NCBI RefSeq assembly: GCF_001646665.1
Contig: NZ_LWBU01000115.1
Location: 1-64,000 of the forward strand
DNA: 64,000 nucleotides
Source: Streptomyces noursei
Lineage (GTDB): Bacteria; Actinomycetota; Actinomycetes; Streptomycetales; Streptomycetaceae
Direction: 5' to 3'
Shown: positions 1-8,492 of the stretch, piece by piece
Layout: each line of letters begins with the position of its first letter
How positions within the stretch are numbered: the stretch's first letter is position 1
Notes under the pieces: generated by a model
Told to the model about the DNA's origin: nothing
Seen by the model: only the letters and a program-made list of their open reading frames with translations
The model's database searches: none
Translations under genes and position numbers: made by a program

Positions 1-1521
1 CTTCTTGGCGGCGCGTCGTTTGGGCTTGGCGCCGGCGGCGAGGCCGGTGCGGGCCAGGCTCATGCCCAGGGAGGACGGCAGGGAGACCTCCAGGCGCTTG
101 CCGCCGACCTCGACGACGACGGTCTCCCGGCCGGGCTCGTCGTCGGTGTCGGTGTCGGCCGGAGCGGTGAAGGGCTTGATGTCGTTGACGAACTCCGTCT
201 CGATCCACCGGGTGTGGACCCGGAACGGATCGGCGGTGAACGCCGGGTCGGCCACCACCGCACGGTGGAAGGGGATCGCGGTGGCCATGCCCTCGACCTG
301 GAACTCCTCCAGCGCACGCGCCGCACGCTGCAACGCCTGCTCACGCGTCGCACCGGTGACCACCAGCTTGGCCAGCAGCGAGTCCCACGCCGGGCCGATC
401 ACACTGCCCGACTCCACACCGGCGTCCAGCCGCACACCCGGACCCGACGGCGGCGCGAAGGTGGTGACCGTGCCGGGCGCGGGCAGGAAGTTGCGGCCCG
501 GGTCCTCACCGTTGATACGGAACTCGAAGGAGTGACCGCGCACCGGCGGGTCGTCGTAGCCCAGCTCCTCGCCGTCGGCGATACGGAACATCTCCCGCAC
601 CAGGTCGATGCCGGTCACCTCCTCGGTGACCGGGTGCTCGACCTGCAACCGGGTGTTGACCTCCAGGAAGGAGATCGTGCCGTCCATCCCGACGAGGAAC
701 TCCACCGTGCCGGCCCCCACGTAGCCGGCCTCCTTCAGGATCGCCTTCGACGCGGCGTACAGCTGCGCGTTCTGCTCGGCGGACAAAAACGGCGCGGGCG
801 CCTCCTCGACCAGCTTCTGGTGCCGGCGCTGCAGCGAGCAGTCACGCGTGGAGACGACCACGACGTTGCCGTGCTTGTCGGCCAGGCACTGCGTCTCCAC
901 ATGGCGGGGCTTGTCGAGGTAGCGCTCCACGAAGCACTCGCCCCGGCCGAAGGCCGCGACCGCCTCACGGACGGCGGAGTCGTACAGCTCGGGGACCTCC
1001 TCCAGGGTGCGGGCGACCTTCAGACCACGCCCGCCACCACCGAAAGCGGCCTTGATCGCGATCGGCAGGCCGTGCTCCTCGGCGAACGCCACGACCTCCT
1101 CCGCCCCGGCCACCGGGTCGGGAGTGCCGGCCACCAGCGGAGCACCGGCCCGCTGGGCGATGTGCCGGGCGGCGACCTTGTCACCCAGATCCCGGATGGC
1201 CTGCGGCGGCGGACCGATCCACGTCAGACCCGCGTCGATCACCGCCTGGGCGAACTCCGCGTTCTCCGACAGGAATCCGTACCCCGGGTGGACCCCGTCC
1301 GCCCCCGAGTCCGCCGCGGCCTGCAGCACCTTGGCCATGTCCAGATAACTGGCGGCCGGGGTGTCACCGCCCAGGGCGAACGCCTCGTCCGCCGCACGGA
1401 CGTGCAGGGCGTCCCGATCCGGATCGGCGTAGACCGCCACGCTCCCGATCCCGGCGTCCCGGCAAGCACGGGCGACACGGACAGCGATTTCGCCACGGTT
1501 GGCGATGAGCACTTTATGCAT
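1..1521 (-). CDS. Acyl-CoA carboxylase biotin carboxylase subunit (3' end outside window)
   Basis: ATP-dependent carboxylation of biotin, the first half-reaction of acetyl/propionyl-CoA carboxylase, which makes malonyl- or methylmalonyl-CoA extender units. 507 residues are visible with no stop before the left edge. The N-terminus [13 protein letters not shown], the [10 protein letters not shown] loop, the ATP-grasp glycine loop GGGGRGLK and [14 protein letters not shown] are all present. Actinobacterial homologues run to about 590 residues and end in a biotinyl domain, which must lie beyond the edge; no EAMKM-type lysine motif is seen here. The ATG at 1521 has GGAG a few bases upstream and overlaps the end of the histidine kinase gene by 8 bp, so the two are probably translationally coupled. 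Next to GBL genes this may be a cluster-dedicated copy (compare jadJ of jadomycin), but a housekeeping role cannot be excluded. Confidence 0.93.
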   Translation of the reverse strand, partial: MHKVLIANRGEIAVRVARACRDAGIGSVAVYADPDRDALHVRAADEAFALGGDTPAASYLDMAKVLQAAADSGADGVHPGYGFLSENAEFAQAVIDAGLTWIGPPPQAIRDLGDKVAARHIAQRAGAPLVAGTPDPVAGAEEVVAFAEEHGLPIAIKAAFGGGGRGLKVARTLEEVPELYDSAVREAVAAFGRGECFVERYLDKPRHVETQCLADKHGNVVVVSTRDCSLQRRHQKLVEEAPAPFLSAEQNAQLYAASKAILKEAGYVGAGTVEFLVGMDGTISFLEVNTRLQVEHPVTEEVTGIDLVREMFRIADGEELGYDDPPVRGHSFEFRINGEDPGRNFLPAPGTVTTFAPPSGPGVRLDAGVESGSVIGPAWDSLLAKLVVTGATREQALQRAARALEEFQVEGMATAIPFHRAVVADPAFTADPFRVHTRWIETEFVNDIKPFTAPADTDTDDEPGRETVVVEVGGKRLEVSLPSSLGMSLARTGLAAGAKPKRRAAKK

Positions 1522-2722
1522 GGCAACTCCGCTTCTCAGCAACCTGATGGGGGGTTCGTGGCACCGGCCGGTAGCGCGGCAGGTGGATGTCGACGCGCGT
1601 CCCGCTCCCGGGCGCGCTGCGGACGGCGAGCCGGCCGCCGACCGACTCCATGCGCTCGGACATCGCCCGCAGCCCGTGGGCGGGCCGGGAGGCGAGGGTG
1701 TGGGCCACGTCGAAGCCGGCGCCGTCGTCCTGTACGTGGGTGTGGGCCCAGCGGCGGGTGACGCGGGTGGTGACGACGACCCGGTGCGCCGAGGCGTGGA
1801 CGATGGCGTTGAGCAGGGCCTCCCGCAGGACGAGGGCGAGTTCGCGGCGGAACAGCTCCGGGAGCCCCGTCTCGTCGCCGGTCATCGACCACTCCACGGT
1901 CACGCCCCGGGCCTCGCCGACGGCGCGTACGTCCTCGACCGCTCGGCGCAGGCCGGGCACGGGGGTGTTCCGGTGCAGCCCGGCGACGATCTCGCCGGCC
2001 CCGCGCGCGGCCCTTGCCAGGGCGGCCCGCACGGCAGCGGCGGCGGCCGGTGCGCTGCCGGACGGGGATTCGGGTGCGTCGGGCGCGCCCAGCGCTTCGA
2101 GGGCGTGGAGCGCGGCGGTCAGCGGGCCGCCGATCCGGTCGTGGACGTCCCGGGCGAGGGCCCGCCGCTCCTGCCACAGGTCCCGGGTCTCCGCCGTGCC
2201 GAGCGCGGCGGCGGTGAAGACCTCGCGGACGCCGGGCAGCACGGCACCGGCCCCGGCGCCGCTGCGGACGGCGCACTCGGCCAGCAGCAGCGAGGCCGCC
2301 AGCAGCCGGTCGGGCGCCAGGCTCGGGGCGCGGGGCGTGCCCGCCGGTGTGCCCGGTGCGGTGTCCCGCTCGCCGGTGAGCCGCCGTACGGCGCGGCGGG
2401 CAAGGCCCAGGAGGGCGTCGCGCTCCTCGTCGGCGCCGCCCGGCGGACCCTCGGGCGGGGCGTCCAGATGCTCCTCCAGCGCGTCCCGGAACAGTCGCAG
2501 CGTCTCCTCGGCCTGCCACCTGCCGAGCACGGCCCCGGCACCGCGTACCGCCGGCGTCCCGCGTACGGCCGGCGTCCCGCGTACCGCCGGGGCGGTCACG
2601 GCGGCGCGGCTGAGGCCCTCCGTCAGGGCGGAGGCGAAGCGGTCGAAGGGGCCCCGGCCCACGGGGGCCCCGGAGCCGGCCGCCCGCTCCACCAGGGTCG
2701 CGGTGATCGACGTCCCGCTCAC
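1514..2722 (-). CDS. Soluble NarL-type sensor histidine kinase (orphan)
   Basis: 402-residue histidine kinase. The HisKA_3 phosphoacceptor motif [15 protein letters not shown] has its His near residue 193. The HATPase_c domain shows the N-box ([13 protein letters not shown]), G1 box (DDGAGFD) and G2 box ([14 protein letters not shown]). No transmembrane segment is visible, so it should be cytoplasmic; the N-terminal 170 residues are Ala/Gly/Pro-rich and not recognisable. The GTG start at 2722 shares a GTGA overlap with the stop of the upstream transposase-like gene, and the 3' end overlaps the biotin carboxylase start. No response regulator lies next to it in the window; the partner may be beyond the left edge. 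A much longer open frame upstream of 2722 is antisense-like and was not used. Confidence 0.9.
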   Translation of the reverse strand: MSGTSITATLVERAAGSGAPVGRGPFDRFASALTEGLSRAAVTAPAVRGTPAVRGTPAVRGAGAVLGRWQAEETLRLFRDALEEHLDAPPEGPPGGADEERDALLGLARRAVRRLTGERDTAPGTPAGTPRAPSLAPDRLLAASLLLAECAVRSGAGAGAVLPGVREVFTAAALGTAETRDLWQERRALARDVHDRIGGPLTAALHALEALGAPDAPESPSGSAPAAAAAVRAALARAARGAGEIVAGLHRNTPVPGLRRAVEDVRAVGEARGVTVEWSMTGDETGLPELFRRELALVLREALLNAIVHASAHRVVVTTRVTRRWAHTHVQDDGAGFDVAHTLASRPAHGLRAMSERMESVGGRLAVRSAPGSGTRVDIHLPRYRPVPRTPHQVAEKRSCHA

Positions 2723-3888
2723 GCGGCCCGCACCTCCAGCCGCTCCGCGTGCCGCACGGCGTCCGCGCCGAGCGCCCGGTGGCCGTACGCCGCCGACACG
2801 AGCGTCATGTGGCGGTGCCAGCCCGGGTAGGAGCGGCCCTCGAAGTCCCGCAGCCCGCAGTCGTCGAGGCCCGTCAGGGTGGCCGGGTCGACCGCCGGGG
2901 CGCGGAAGAGCCCGGCGGCTTCGGCGAGGTGCCGGCCGTGCAGGGTGGTGAGCCAGAGGCGTTCGGGGGACCGTGCGCCGGGCGTCCGGGCGGCGACCAG
3001 CCGCAGGGGCCGGTCCGCCTCGGGCGTGCGCACGAGGGCGGGCAGCACGACCGGAGCGTCCGGCGCTCCGGTGCCCGGTGCCCGCGCCGGTCCGCGCAGT
3101 TGCCGGGCCAGGGTCCCGGCGGTCACCGCGACACCGCCGGCGGGCCCGGTCGCGGGGCGCCGGCCGGCGGTGGACGGCCCGGCCAGGACCGGGGTCGCGG
3201 CGGGTACCGAGACGGCCCAGTCGGTCCCGAGCGCGGTGAGCCCGCCGATCAGCTCGGCCGCCTCCGCGACGGTCTCGGCGTCGGCCACCACCGGGGCACC
3301 GCTGCCGCCGGCCGCCGCGGCCAGCTCCACCATCAGGCGGCCGGGCGAGCCGGCCCGTACGGTGTCGGGGATCCTCGCCCGGCGCCGCAGCGCCGTGTCG
3401 TCGAGCCACTCGTCGGGCAGGTGCAGCCGCCAGTCCACCGGGACGGCCGCGCCCCGCCCGGTCAGCAGGAACAGCCCGATGCCGAGCTGGCAGTTGAGGG
3501 TGCGCCCGGCGGCGGGGTCGAAGCGGCGGTGCACCCCGGCGGAGTACCGGCCGCGCTTGGGCAGCGTGACGCGGCCGAGCGCCCAGCCGCGTACCTCCGT
3601 GCGCTCGCGGCACCAGGACGTCAGCTCCGCGCGGACGTCGGTCCACGACCAGGTGCTCTCGTTGACCGCCTGGTGCAGGGACTGCGAGGCGGTGTACGAG
3701 GAGCACACCGCCCACCCCATCTTCCGTACCGACTTCTTGCCCGGTGTGGTCAGCAGTCCCGTCAGGTACGCACCGGCCCACCGGCGCTGGTCGGCGCGCG
3801 GCAGGCGGTGGAAGAGACGGTGGGTCAGTTCGTGGGCCGCCCCGTGCGCCATGGGCTCCCGCGCGGTCGTGTCCGGGCGGTCGGTCAT
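2719..3888 (-). CDS. Domesticated IS701-family transposase-like protein
   Basis: 389 residues resembling the IS701 DDE transposase fold from end to end. Family features visible are WAGAYLTGLL..GKKSVRKM near the N-terminus, SAGVHRRFDPAAGRTLNCQ in the centre, LPDEWLDDT, and the C-terminal DFEGRSYPGWHRHMTL carrying the family's conserved acidic residue. The block that normally reads D-[DE]-T-G-F-x-K-K-G is here WALGRVTLPKRG, so the first catalytic Asp appears lost. No terminal inverted repeats were found around it. The ATG at 3888 has an excellent AGGGGAG ribosome site; an ATG 48 bp further upstream is less likely. It overlaps the histidine kinase gene by 4 bp. I infer a non-mobile protein co-opted for regulation. 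Confidence 0.75.
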   Translation of the reverse strand: MTDRPDTTAREPMAHGAAHELTHRLFHRLPRADQRRWAGAYLTGLLTTPGKKSVRKMGWAVCSSYTASQSLHQAVNESTWSWTDVRAELTSWCRERTEVRGWALGRVTLPKRGRYSAGVHRRFDPAAGRTLNCQLGIGLFLLTGRGAAVPVDWRLHLPDEWLDDTALRRRARIPDTVRAGSPGRLMVELAAAAGGSGAPVVADAETVAEAAELIGGLTALGTDWAVSVPAATPVLAGPSTAGRRPATGPAGGVAVTAGTLARQLRGPARAPGTGAPDAPVVLPALVRTPEADRPLRLVAARTPGARSPERLWLTTLHGRHLAEAAGLFRAPAVDPATLTGLDDCGLRDFEGRSYPGWHRHMTLVSAAYGHRALGADAVRHAERLEVRAA

Positions 3889-3928
3889 GTCAGCTCCCCT
3901 CGTCGGCAGGCCGTATCGGTGAACGAGG

Positions 3929-3958
3929 AAAACCATAACGAACTCTCTCTATGTTTTT
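3929..3958. promoter_or_regulatory. Candidate autoregulatory element (ARE-like imperfect dyad)
   Basis: 30-bp imperfect palindrome centred at 3943/3944, with arms AAAACCATA and TATGTTTTT and 10 of 15 pairs matching. It lies in the divergent spacer between the transposase-like gene and the TetR gene. Its right half, GAACTCTCTCTATGT (3940-3954), matches 12 of 15 positions of a site upstream of the afsA-like gene. GBL receptors and pseudo-receptors bind AT-flanked palindromes of this size; binding here is inferred. Confidence 0.45.
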
Positions 3959-4129
3959 GAAGCGTGCATGTTCGGCCGGATGCGACTTCGGCATCTCGCC
4001 ACCCGGACACGGACTTGCCAAGGACGTCGCGGATGCGGCTTCGGCCCAACTCCCGCCGAGCAGAAGCCCAGTAGCGTGCGAAGTCGCGTGGACGTAAGAG
4101 AAGACCGGCGAAGAAGAGAGGGTGACGAC

Positions 4130-4714
4130 GTGGTCAAGCAGGAGCGGGCCCTGCTGACCCGTGAACGGCTGGTCCGGGCCGCGGCTGACGCGTTCGCCCG
4201 GGACGGCTACACGGGCACCTCATTGCAGGACATCTGCCGGAGCGCGGGCATCTCCATGGGCGCGCTCACCTTCCACTTCGCCAAGAAGAACGACCTGGCG
4301 GCGGCGGTCAAGGAGGCGGGCGTCGCGGTGACCCGGCACGCGGTGGAGCGCGCCCGGCGCGCCGCGCCGGACCCGCTGGCCGGTGTCGTCGCGGTCACCT
4401 GCGGGCTGGTCGACCTGCTGGCCCACGACAGCCGCGTACGGGCCGCCCAGTCACTGACCCACACCCTGCCGGTGTGGGACGAGGCGTGGGTCCCCCAGGT
4501 GCGGCTGCTCCTGGACGAGGCGGAGCGGCACGGCCTGCTGGCCCCGGGGGTCCGCGCCGAGACGCTGGTCCGCCTGGCGACCCACCTGGTCCACGGCGCG
4601 GCCGCCGCCCTGCTCACCCGTCCCCGCACCGACGGCGCGGCGGAACTCGCCCACCTGTGGGACCTGGTGATGGACGGCATCGGCACCCGCGCCCCCAGCC
4701 ACTCCGCCTCCTGA
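4130..4714 (+). CDS. TetR-family regulator, pseudo-gamma-butyrolactone-receptor type
   Basis: 194-residue TetR repressor. The N-terminal helix-turn-helix covers about residues 10-60 (ERLVRAAADAFARDGYTGTS, then ISMGALTFHFAKKNDLAAAV). The GALTFHF variant of the third helix is typical of the JadR2/ScbR2-like pseudo-receptors that tend to flank type II polyketide clusters; that assignment is from family memory. The GTG start at 4130 is chosen because GAGAGG lies 8 bases upstream and the HTH then begins where it does in relatives; the frame stays open to 3968 but that part looks non-coding. It is transcribed divergently from the transposase-like gene across a spacer that holds the candidate ARE, suggesting autoregulation. 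Confidence 0.85.
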   Translation: MVKQERALLTRERLVRAAADAFARDGYTGTSLQDICRSAGISMGALTFHFAKKNDLAAAVKEAGVAVTRHAVERARRAAPDPLAGVVAVTCGLVDLLAHDSRVRAAQSLTHTLPVWDEAWVPQVRLLLDEAERHGLLAPGVRAETLVRLATHLVHGAAAALLTRPRTDGAAELAHLWDLVMDGIGTRAPSHSAS

Positions 4715-4791
4715 CGGCCGGCGCCCGGCCGCGATCCCGGCCCCCACCGCGGGACGCCCGCGGCCACCGCGGCCCACCGCGACCGACCGCC

Positions 4792-4836
4792 CCGCCCTTC
4801 CCCCCTCCGCCCTTCCCCCCTCCGCCCTTTCCCCCC
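4792..4836. repeat. 15-bp tandem repeat, three copies
   Basis: Three tandem copies of CCGCCCTTCCCCCCT, the last with one change, lie between the convergent TetR and SDR genes immediately after the SDR stop. The tract is polypyrimidine on the plus strand. Confidence 0.8.
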
Positions 4837-4841
4837 GGCGA

Positions 4842-5624
4842 CTAGATCGCGCTCCACCCGCCGTCCACGGGCATCGCGGCGCCCGTGAGGAAGGAGGAAC
4901 GGTCGCTGCACAGCCAGGCCGCCGCCTGGGCCACCTCCCTCGGGTGGGCCATGCGCTTCTGTATGGCACGTGCGGTGAAACTGGCCTCCAGCTCCGGTAC
5001 GTCCTGGAGCAGTTCGTCCATCAGCTCGGTACGCGTGCTGCCGACGACCAGGGCGTTGACCCGGATGCCGGACTCCCCGTACTCCATGGCGGCGGCCTTG
5101 GTCAGCCCCAGTACCGCGTGCTTGGCCGCGACGTAGGGGGCCACGGCGCCGGTGGCCACGATCCCGGCGGTGCTGGAGGTGTTGACGATGGCCCCGCCCG
5201 ACCCGGCCTTGAGCATCGCGGGTATCTGGTGGCGCAGGCAGTTCCAGACACCCCGCACGTTCAGGTCCATCACACGGTCGTACACGTCCTCGTCCAGCTC
5301 GTGCAGCACCGTCCCGCCGGTCCCCCACCCGGCGTTGTTGAACGCCGCGTCCAGCGAGCCGAAGGTGTCGACCGCCGTGGCGACCGCACGCTCCACGTCC
5401 GCCGGACGCGTCACGTCACCGGCCGCGACGGCCACACGGGCCCCGGCCTCGGCGAGCGGCGCGGCCACCTCGGCGAGGGCGTCCCCCCTGCGGGCCATCA
5501 GCACGAGCGCGGCGCCCTCCTCCGCGAACAGCCGCGCGGCGGCGGCCCCGATCCCGCTGGAGGCCCCGGTGATCAGGACAGTACGGCCGTTCAGCATCCC
5601 CCGGTCAATGATCATGAAAGGCAT
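4842..5624 (-). CDS. Short-chain dehydrogenase/reductase
   Basis: 260-residue classical SDR, an NAD(P)-dependent oxidoreductase. It shows the cofactor loop TGASSGIG (residues 19-26), the NNAG motif, an active-site Ser in NTSS and the catalytic pair Y-x-x-x-K in APYVAAKHA. The ATG at 5624 follows CTGGAG with normal spacing; in-frame ATGs at 5615 and 5597 are alternatives. It lies between a pseudo-receptor and a GBL receptor/synthase set, so it could be the reductase acting on a butyrolactone precursor, as BarS1-type enzymes do, or a polyketide ketoreductase. The substrate is not readable from sequence. Confidence 0.88.
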   Translation of the reverse strand: MPFMIIDRGMLNGRTVLITGASSGIGAAAARLFAEEGAALVLMARRGDALAEVAAPLAEAGARVAVAAGDVTRPADVERAVATAVDTFGSLDAAFNNAGWGTGGTVLHELDEDVYDRVMDLNVRGVWNCLRHQIPAMLKAGSGGAIVNTSSTAGIVATGAVAPYVAAKHAVLGLTKAAAMEYGESGIRVNALVVGSTRTELMDELLQDVPELEASFTARAIQKRMAHPREVAQAAAWLCSDRSSFLTGAAMPVDGGWSAI

Positions 5625-5683
5625 TCAACTCCAGAGGCGCGACGGTGGAAACATGATCCACATCACGTCGGGCGGCCCCTCCG

Positions 5684-6601
5684 TCACATGGAGTCACCAG
5701 CGCCCGGCGCCGCCACGGGCGCGCCGCCGAACGCCTCCGCGTGCGCCCGCGCCCAGTCGGCGAAGCCGCGCGCGGGCCGCCCGGTGGCCTCGTGGACGCC
5801 GTCCGCGACCGCCGCCTTGGCGCCGTCCCGCTGCCGCCGGGCGCCCTCCAGGAGGACCTGGACGAGGTGTTCGGGCCAGCGGGCGCGCCACCGCTCCACG
5901 GCCTGCTCCTCCGTCAGCTCGACGAACTCCAGCCGCCTGCCGAGGACTTCGCCCAGCAGGTCGGTCTGCTCCCGGGGGGACAGCGGCTCGGGCCCGGTGA
6001 GGGCGTAGCTCCGCCCGGCGCACGCCGGGTCGAGGAGCGCCCGTACGGCCGCGTCGGCGACGTCGCGCGGGTCGACGCAGGCGTTGCGCCCCGATCCGTA
6101 CAGCCCCCGGACGACGCCTTCCCGGCGTACGGAGCCGGCCCAGCCGAGCGCGTTGGACATGAACGCCCGCGGCCGCAGCAGCGTCCAGTCGAGCCCGGAG
6201 GCCCGCAGCCGCTCCTCGTTGTCGCGCTGCCAGCGCGTGAGCGGGTCCTGGGCGCCCGCGTCGAGGACGGCGAGGGCGGACAGCTTGACCACGCGGCGCA
6301 CCCCGGCGGCGCGGGCGGCGGCGAGGACGTTCTCGTCGTGGTCGGGGCGGAGCGGGTCGCCGGTCACGACGAACACGGCGTCCGCGCCCCGCAGCGCCTC
6401 CCGCAGCGGCCCCGCCTCGCCGAAGTCGGCGGCGACGGCCCGCCCCGGCAGGCCGGCCCGTACGGCCTTGTCCGGATCGCGCACCAGGAGCCGCACCTCC
6501 GCCCCGCCGCCTGCGGCGAGCCCGTGCGCGACGAGCCGTCCGACGGTCCCGGTGGCCCCGGTGACGGCGACGACCGGCCGGGCGCCGGCGTCCCGCGTCA
6601 C
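5684..6601 (-). CDS. NmrA-like NAD(P)-binding protein / quinone oxidoreductase family
   Basis: 305 residues with an N-terminal Rossmann motif TGATGTVGRLVAHGL and a NmrA/atypical-SDR body (VVKLSALAVLD, WTLLRPRAFMSN). The usual YxxxK pair of classical SDRs is not evident, as expected for NmrA-like proteins, which act as redox sensors or azoreductase-like enzymes. The GTG start at 6601 overlaps the stop of the upstream GBL receptor gene by 4 bp (GTGA), so the two are co-transcribed and translationally coupled. A role in GBL synthesis or in sensing redox state for the cluster is possible but inferred. Confidence 0.85.
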   Translation of the reverse strand: MTRDAGARPVVAVTGATGTVGRLVAHGLAAGGGAEVRLLVRDPDKAVRAGLPGRAVAADFGEAGPLREALRGADAVFVVTGDPLRPDHDENVLAAARAAGVRRVVKLSALAVLDAGAQDPLTRWQRDNEERLRASGLDWTLLRPRAFMSNALGWAGSVRREGVVRGLYGSGRNACVDPRDVADAAVRALLDPACAGRSYALTGPEPLSPREQTDLLGEVLGRRLEFVELTEEQAVERWRARWPEHLVQVLLEGARRQRDGAKAAVADGVHEATGRPARGFADWARAHAEAFGGAPVAAPGAGDSM

Positions 6602-7236
6602 GCCCGCGCCCCCATCCGGCTGAGCCGCTCGCCACGGGCGACGCCGGCGTCGAAGTCCTGGGCGGTGCCGGGGGCCGCGATGCCGGGGAGCAGGCAGTCC
6701 CACATCTCCTTCACGCGCTGCGGCAGGCTCGCGCGGCTGTCCACCTGCCGCGAGTACAGCTGTACGCCGGTGCAGGCGCCCACCACGAACCGGGCGACGA
6801 CCTCCGGGTCCACGCCCTCGCGCAGCTCCCCGAGGTCCCGCGCCTCGCGCAGGTACCCGGCCATCAGCTCGCGCCAGCTCTCGAAGGGCGCTCCGTCCGC
6901 GAAGCCCTCGTGCCCGAGCGACAGTTCCACGCCCGCCCGCAGCAGCGGGTCCACGCCGAGCTGGTGGGCCCACACCAGGGTGATGTCGACCAGGCGCTGG
7001 AGCCCCCGGGACTCCAGCAGCGGCTCGATGGTGTCCTGCTGCGCGTTCATGACGGCTTCGGCGAGGCCCTCCTTCGACCCGAAGTGGAAGTACAGGGCGC
7101 CCGCGGTCAGCCCGGCCCGCTTGAGGATCTTGTTGATGCCGGCGCCCGCGTAGCCGTGCTCGTCGAAGACCTCGGCGGCGGCTCGCATGAGCGCCAAACG
7201 GGTCTGAACAGCCCGTTCCTGCTTCGGCTGCCCCAT
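6598..7236 (-). CDS. Gamma-butyrolactone receptor (TetR family, ArpA/ScbR type)
   Basis: 212-residue TetR regulator. The N-terminus PKQERAVQTRLALMRAAAEV and the recognition helix TAGALYFHFGSKEGLAEAV are those of ArpA/ScbR-type butyrolactone receptors, which repress target promoters until the signal binds the C-terminal pocket. ATG at 7236. It is divergent from the afsA-like gene with a 124-bp spacer, the usual arrangement of receptor and synthase, and that spacer holds an ARE-like sequence. Together with the TetR gene at 4130 this gives a real-receptor/pseudo-receptor pair, a known layout for timing of antibiotic production. Confidence 0.9.
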   Translation of the reverse strand: MGQPKQERAVQTRLALMRAAAEVFDEHGYAGAGINKILKRAGLTAGALYFHFGSKEGLAEAVMNAQQDTIEPLLESRGLQRLVDITLVWAHQLGVDPLLRAGVELSLGHEGFADGAPFESWRELMAGYLREARDLGELREGVDPEVVARFVVGACTGVQLYSRQVDSRASLPQRVKEMWDCLLPGIAAPGTAQDFDAGVARGERLSRMGARA

Positions 7237-7260
7237 GCGTTCACCCTCACTCTCTCGACA

Positions 7261-7284
7261 TAAAAAAGAACGCCCTCTATATTA
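7261..7284. promoter_or_regulatory. Candidate ARE-like operator between GBL receptor and AfsA-like gene
   Basis: An AT-rich island in the divergent spacer contains GAACGCCCTCTATAT (7268-7282), which matches 12 of 15 bases of the element at 3940-3954 and is preceded by a run of A residues. It shows partial dyad symmetry around AGAACGCCCTCT. Binding by the receptors is inferred. Confidence 0.45.
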
Positions 7285-7360
7285 CTGCCCATTGCCCGGC
7301 GCGCCAGCCCTATGCAGGACACCGTTTCGTCGCCATGCGCATCCCAGGGGGGAATTCGCG

Positions 7361-8284
7361 TTGTCCACGACCGCCAGCCACCAAGCACCGCTCACTTCGG
7401 TGCCTCAGCACCTCGTTCACAAGGACGACCCCGACCAGGTCTTCCTGACCGGCTACGAACAGACGGCCGACGACACCTTCGACGTCACCGCCGACTGGAC
7501 CCGCGCCCACGCGCTCTTCCCGGAGCGCGAAGGGCACGACGATCCCATGCTGCTGGTGGAGACCGTCCGCCAGACGTTCCCGCTGCTGTGCCACCACGCC
7601 TTCGCAGTACCCCTGGGGCACCACCTGCTGTGGGAGGACTTCCGCTACAGCGCCGCCGTCCCGGCCCTCGCCGCGGACCCGGGCCACCCCACCGCACTGA
7701 ACCTCGAAGTCACCTGCAAGGACGTGGTGCGCCGCGGCTCCAGAGCCGCCGCGCTCGAACTGCTCATCATCGTCCGGCGGGCCGGCATCCACCTCGGCAC
7801 CGCGCGCACCCGGTTCACCGTCCAGGCCCCGGCGGTCTACCAGCGCCTGCGCCTGGGCCGCGGCGACGCCCGCACGATGATGGACAAGGCCCTCCCCCTC
7901 GCGCCGCCCGCGCCTCCGCGGGAGGTGGGCGCGAACACCTTCCACGACGTCGTCCTCTCCCCCACCCCCGCACCGCGCCGCTGGGACCTGCGCGTCGACG
8001 TCCACCACCCGCTCTTCTTCGACCACCCCGTCGACCACGCCCCGGGCATGCTCCTCATGGAAGCCGCCCGCCAGGCCGCCCAGGCCCTCTCCCGCCCGGG
8101 CACGGTCGTGGCGGCGGCCATGGACGTGGTCTTCCACCGCTACGTCGAACTCGACTCCCCGTGCCTCGTCGAAGCCCACCCGGTCCCCCACGACGCGACC
8201 GGCCGCGCCCGGGTCCTCGTGGTGATGCGCCAGGAGGAGGACGAGCGCTTCAGAGCCCTCGTCACCCTCGAAGAAACGGCCTGA
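7361..8284 (+). CDS. AfsA-like gamma-butyrolactone synthase (A-factor hotdog protein)
   Basis: 307 residues with two tandem A-factor-biosynthesis hotdog domains, roughly residues 15-140 and 190-300. Characteristic family blocks include VPQHLVHK near the N-terminus and VDHAPGMLLMEAARQAAQ in the second domain. AfsA enzymes join a beta-ketoacyl chain from fatty-acid synthesis to dihydroxyacetone phosphate, the key step in making gamma-butyrolactone signals. The TTG start at 7361 is preferred because AGGGGGG sits about 9 bases upstream and it leaves the family's normal length of about 300 residues. It is divergent from the GBL receptor, which probably represses it. Confidence 0.88.
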   Translation: MSTTASHQAPLTSVPQHLVHKDDPDQVFLTGYEQTADDTFDVTADWTRAHALFPEREGHDDPMLLVETVRQTFPLLCHHAFAVPLGHHLLWEDFRYSAAVPALAADPGHPTALNLEVTCKDVVRRGSRAAALELLIIVRRAGIHLGTARTRFTVQAPAVYQRLRLGRGDARTMMDKALPLAPPAPPREVGANTFHDVVLSPTPAPRRWDLRVDVHHPLFFDHPVDHAPGMLLMEAARQAAQALSRPGTVVAAAMDVVFHRYVELDSPCLVEAHPVPHDATGRARVLVVMRQEEDERFRALVTLEETA

Positions 8285-8338
8285 CCACCCGGGGAGACAC
8301 CGCCGACCTGCCTCCCCACCCCCGGGCCCACCCATACC

Positions 8339-8386
8339 GGGCCTGGCTCACCCCGGGCCTGGCTCACCCCGGGCCCGGCCCACCCC
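8339..8386. repeat. 16-bp tandem repeat, three copies
   Basis: Two exact and one diverged copy of GGGCCTGGCTCACCCC, in the 208-bp spacer between the convergent afsA-like and DUF3686 genes. The CCCGGG junctions between units can form short hairpins. No gene is seen in this spacer. Confidence 0.75.
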
Positions 8387-8492
8387 GGGCCGCCCGCCAC
8401 GGCGCCGGCGCCCCCGGCCGCCCTCCGTCACCCCTGCCCGGCGACGCCCGCCGGAAGGCCGGCCGCCGACACCCTCCCACGGGATCAGCGGC

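Noticed and set aside
214..1761. 515-residue plus-strand open frame over the biotin carboxylase gene
   Set aside because: Antisense shadow in high-GC DNA. Its product is a low-complexity Arg/Gly/Asp-rich string with no domain, while the minus strand encodes a well-conserved carboxylase.
2723..3781. N-terminal extension of the histidine kinase to 755 residues
   Set aside because: The extension overlaps the transposase-like gene in another frame, is low-complexity, and the GTG at 2722 fits the kinase and the GTGA overlap.
2719..3888. Active insertion sequence
   Set aside because: No terminal inverted repeats or target duplications were seen, and the first catalytic Asp block is missing.
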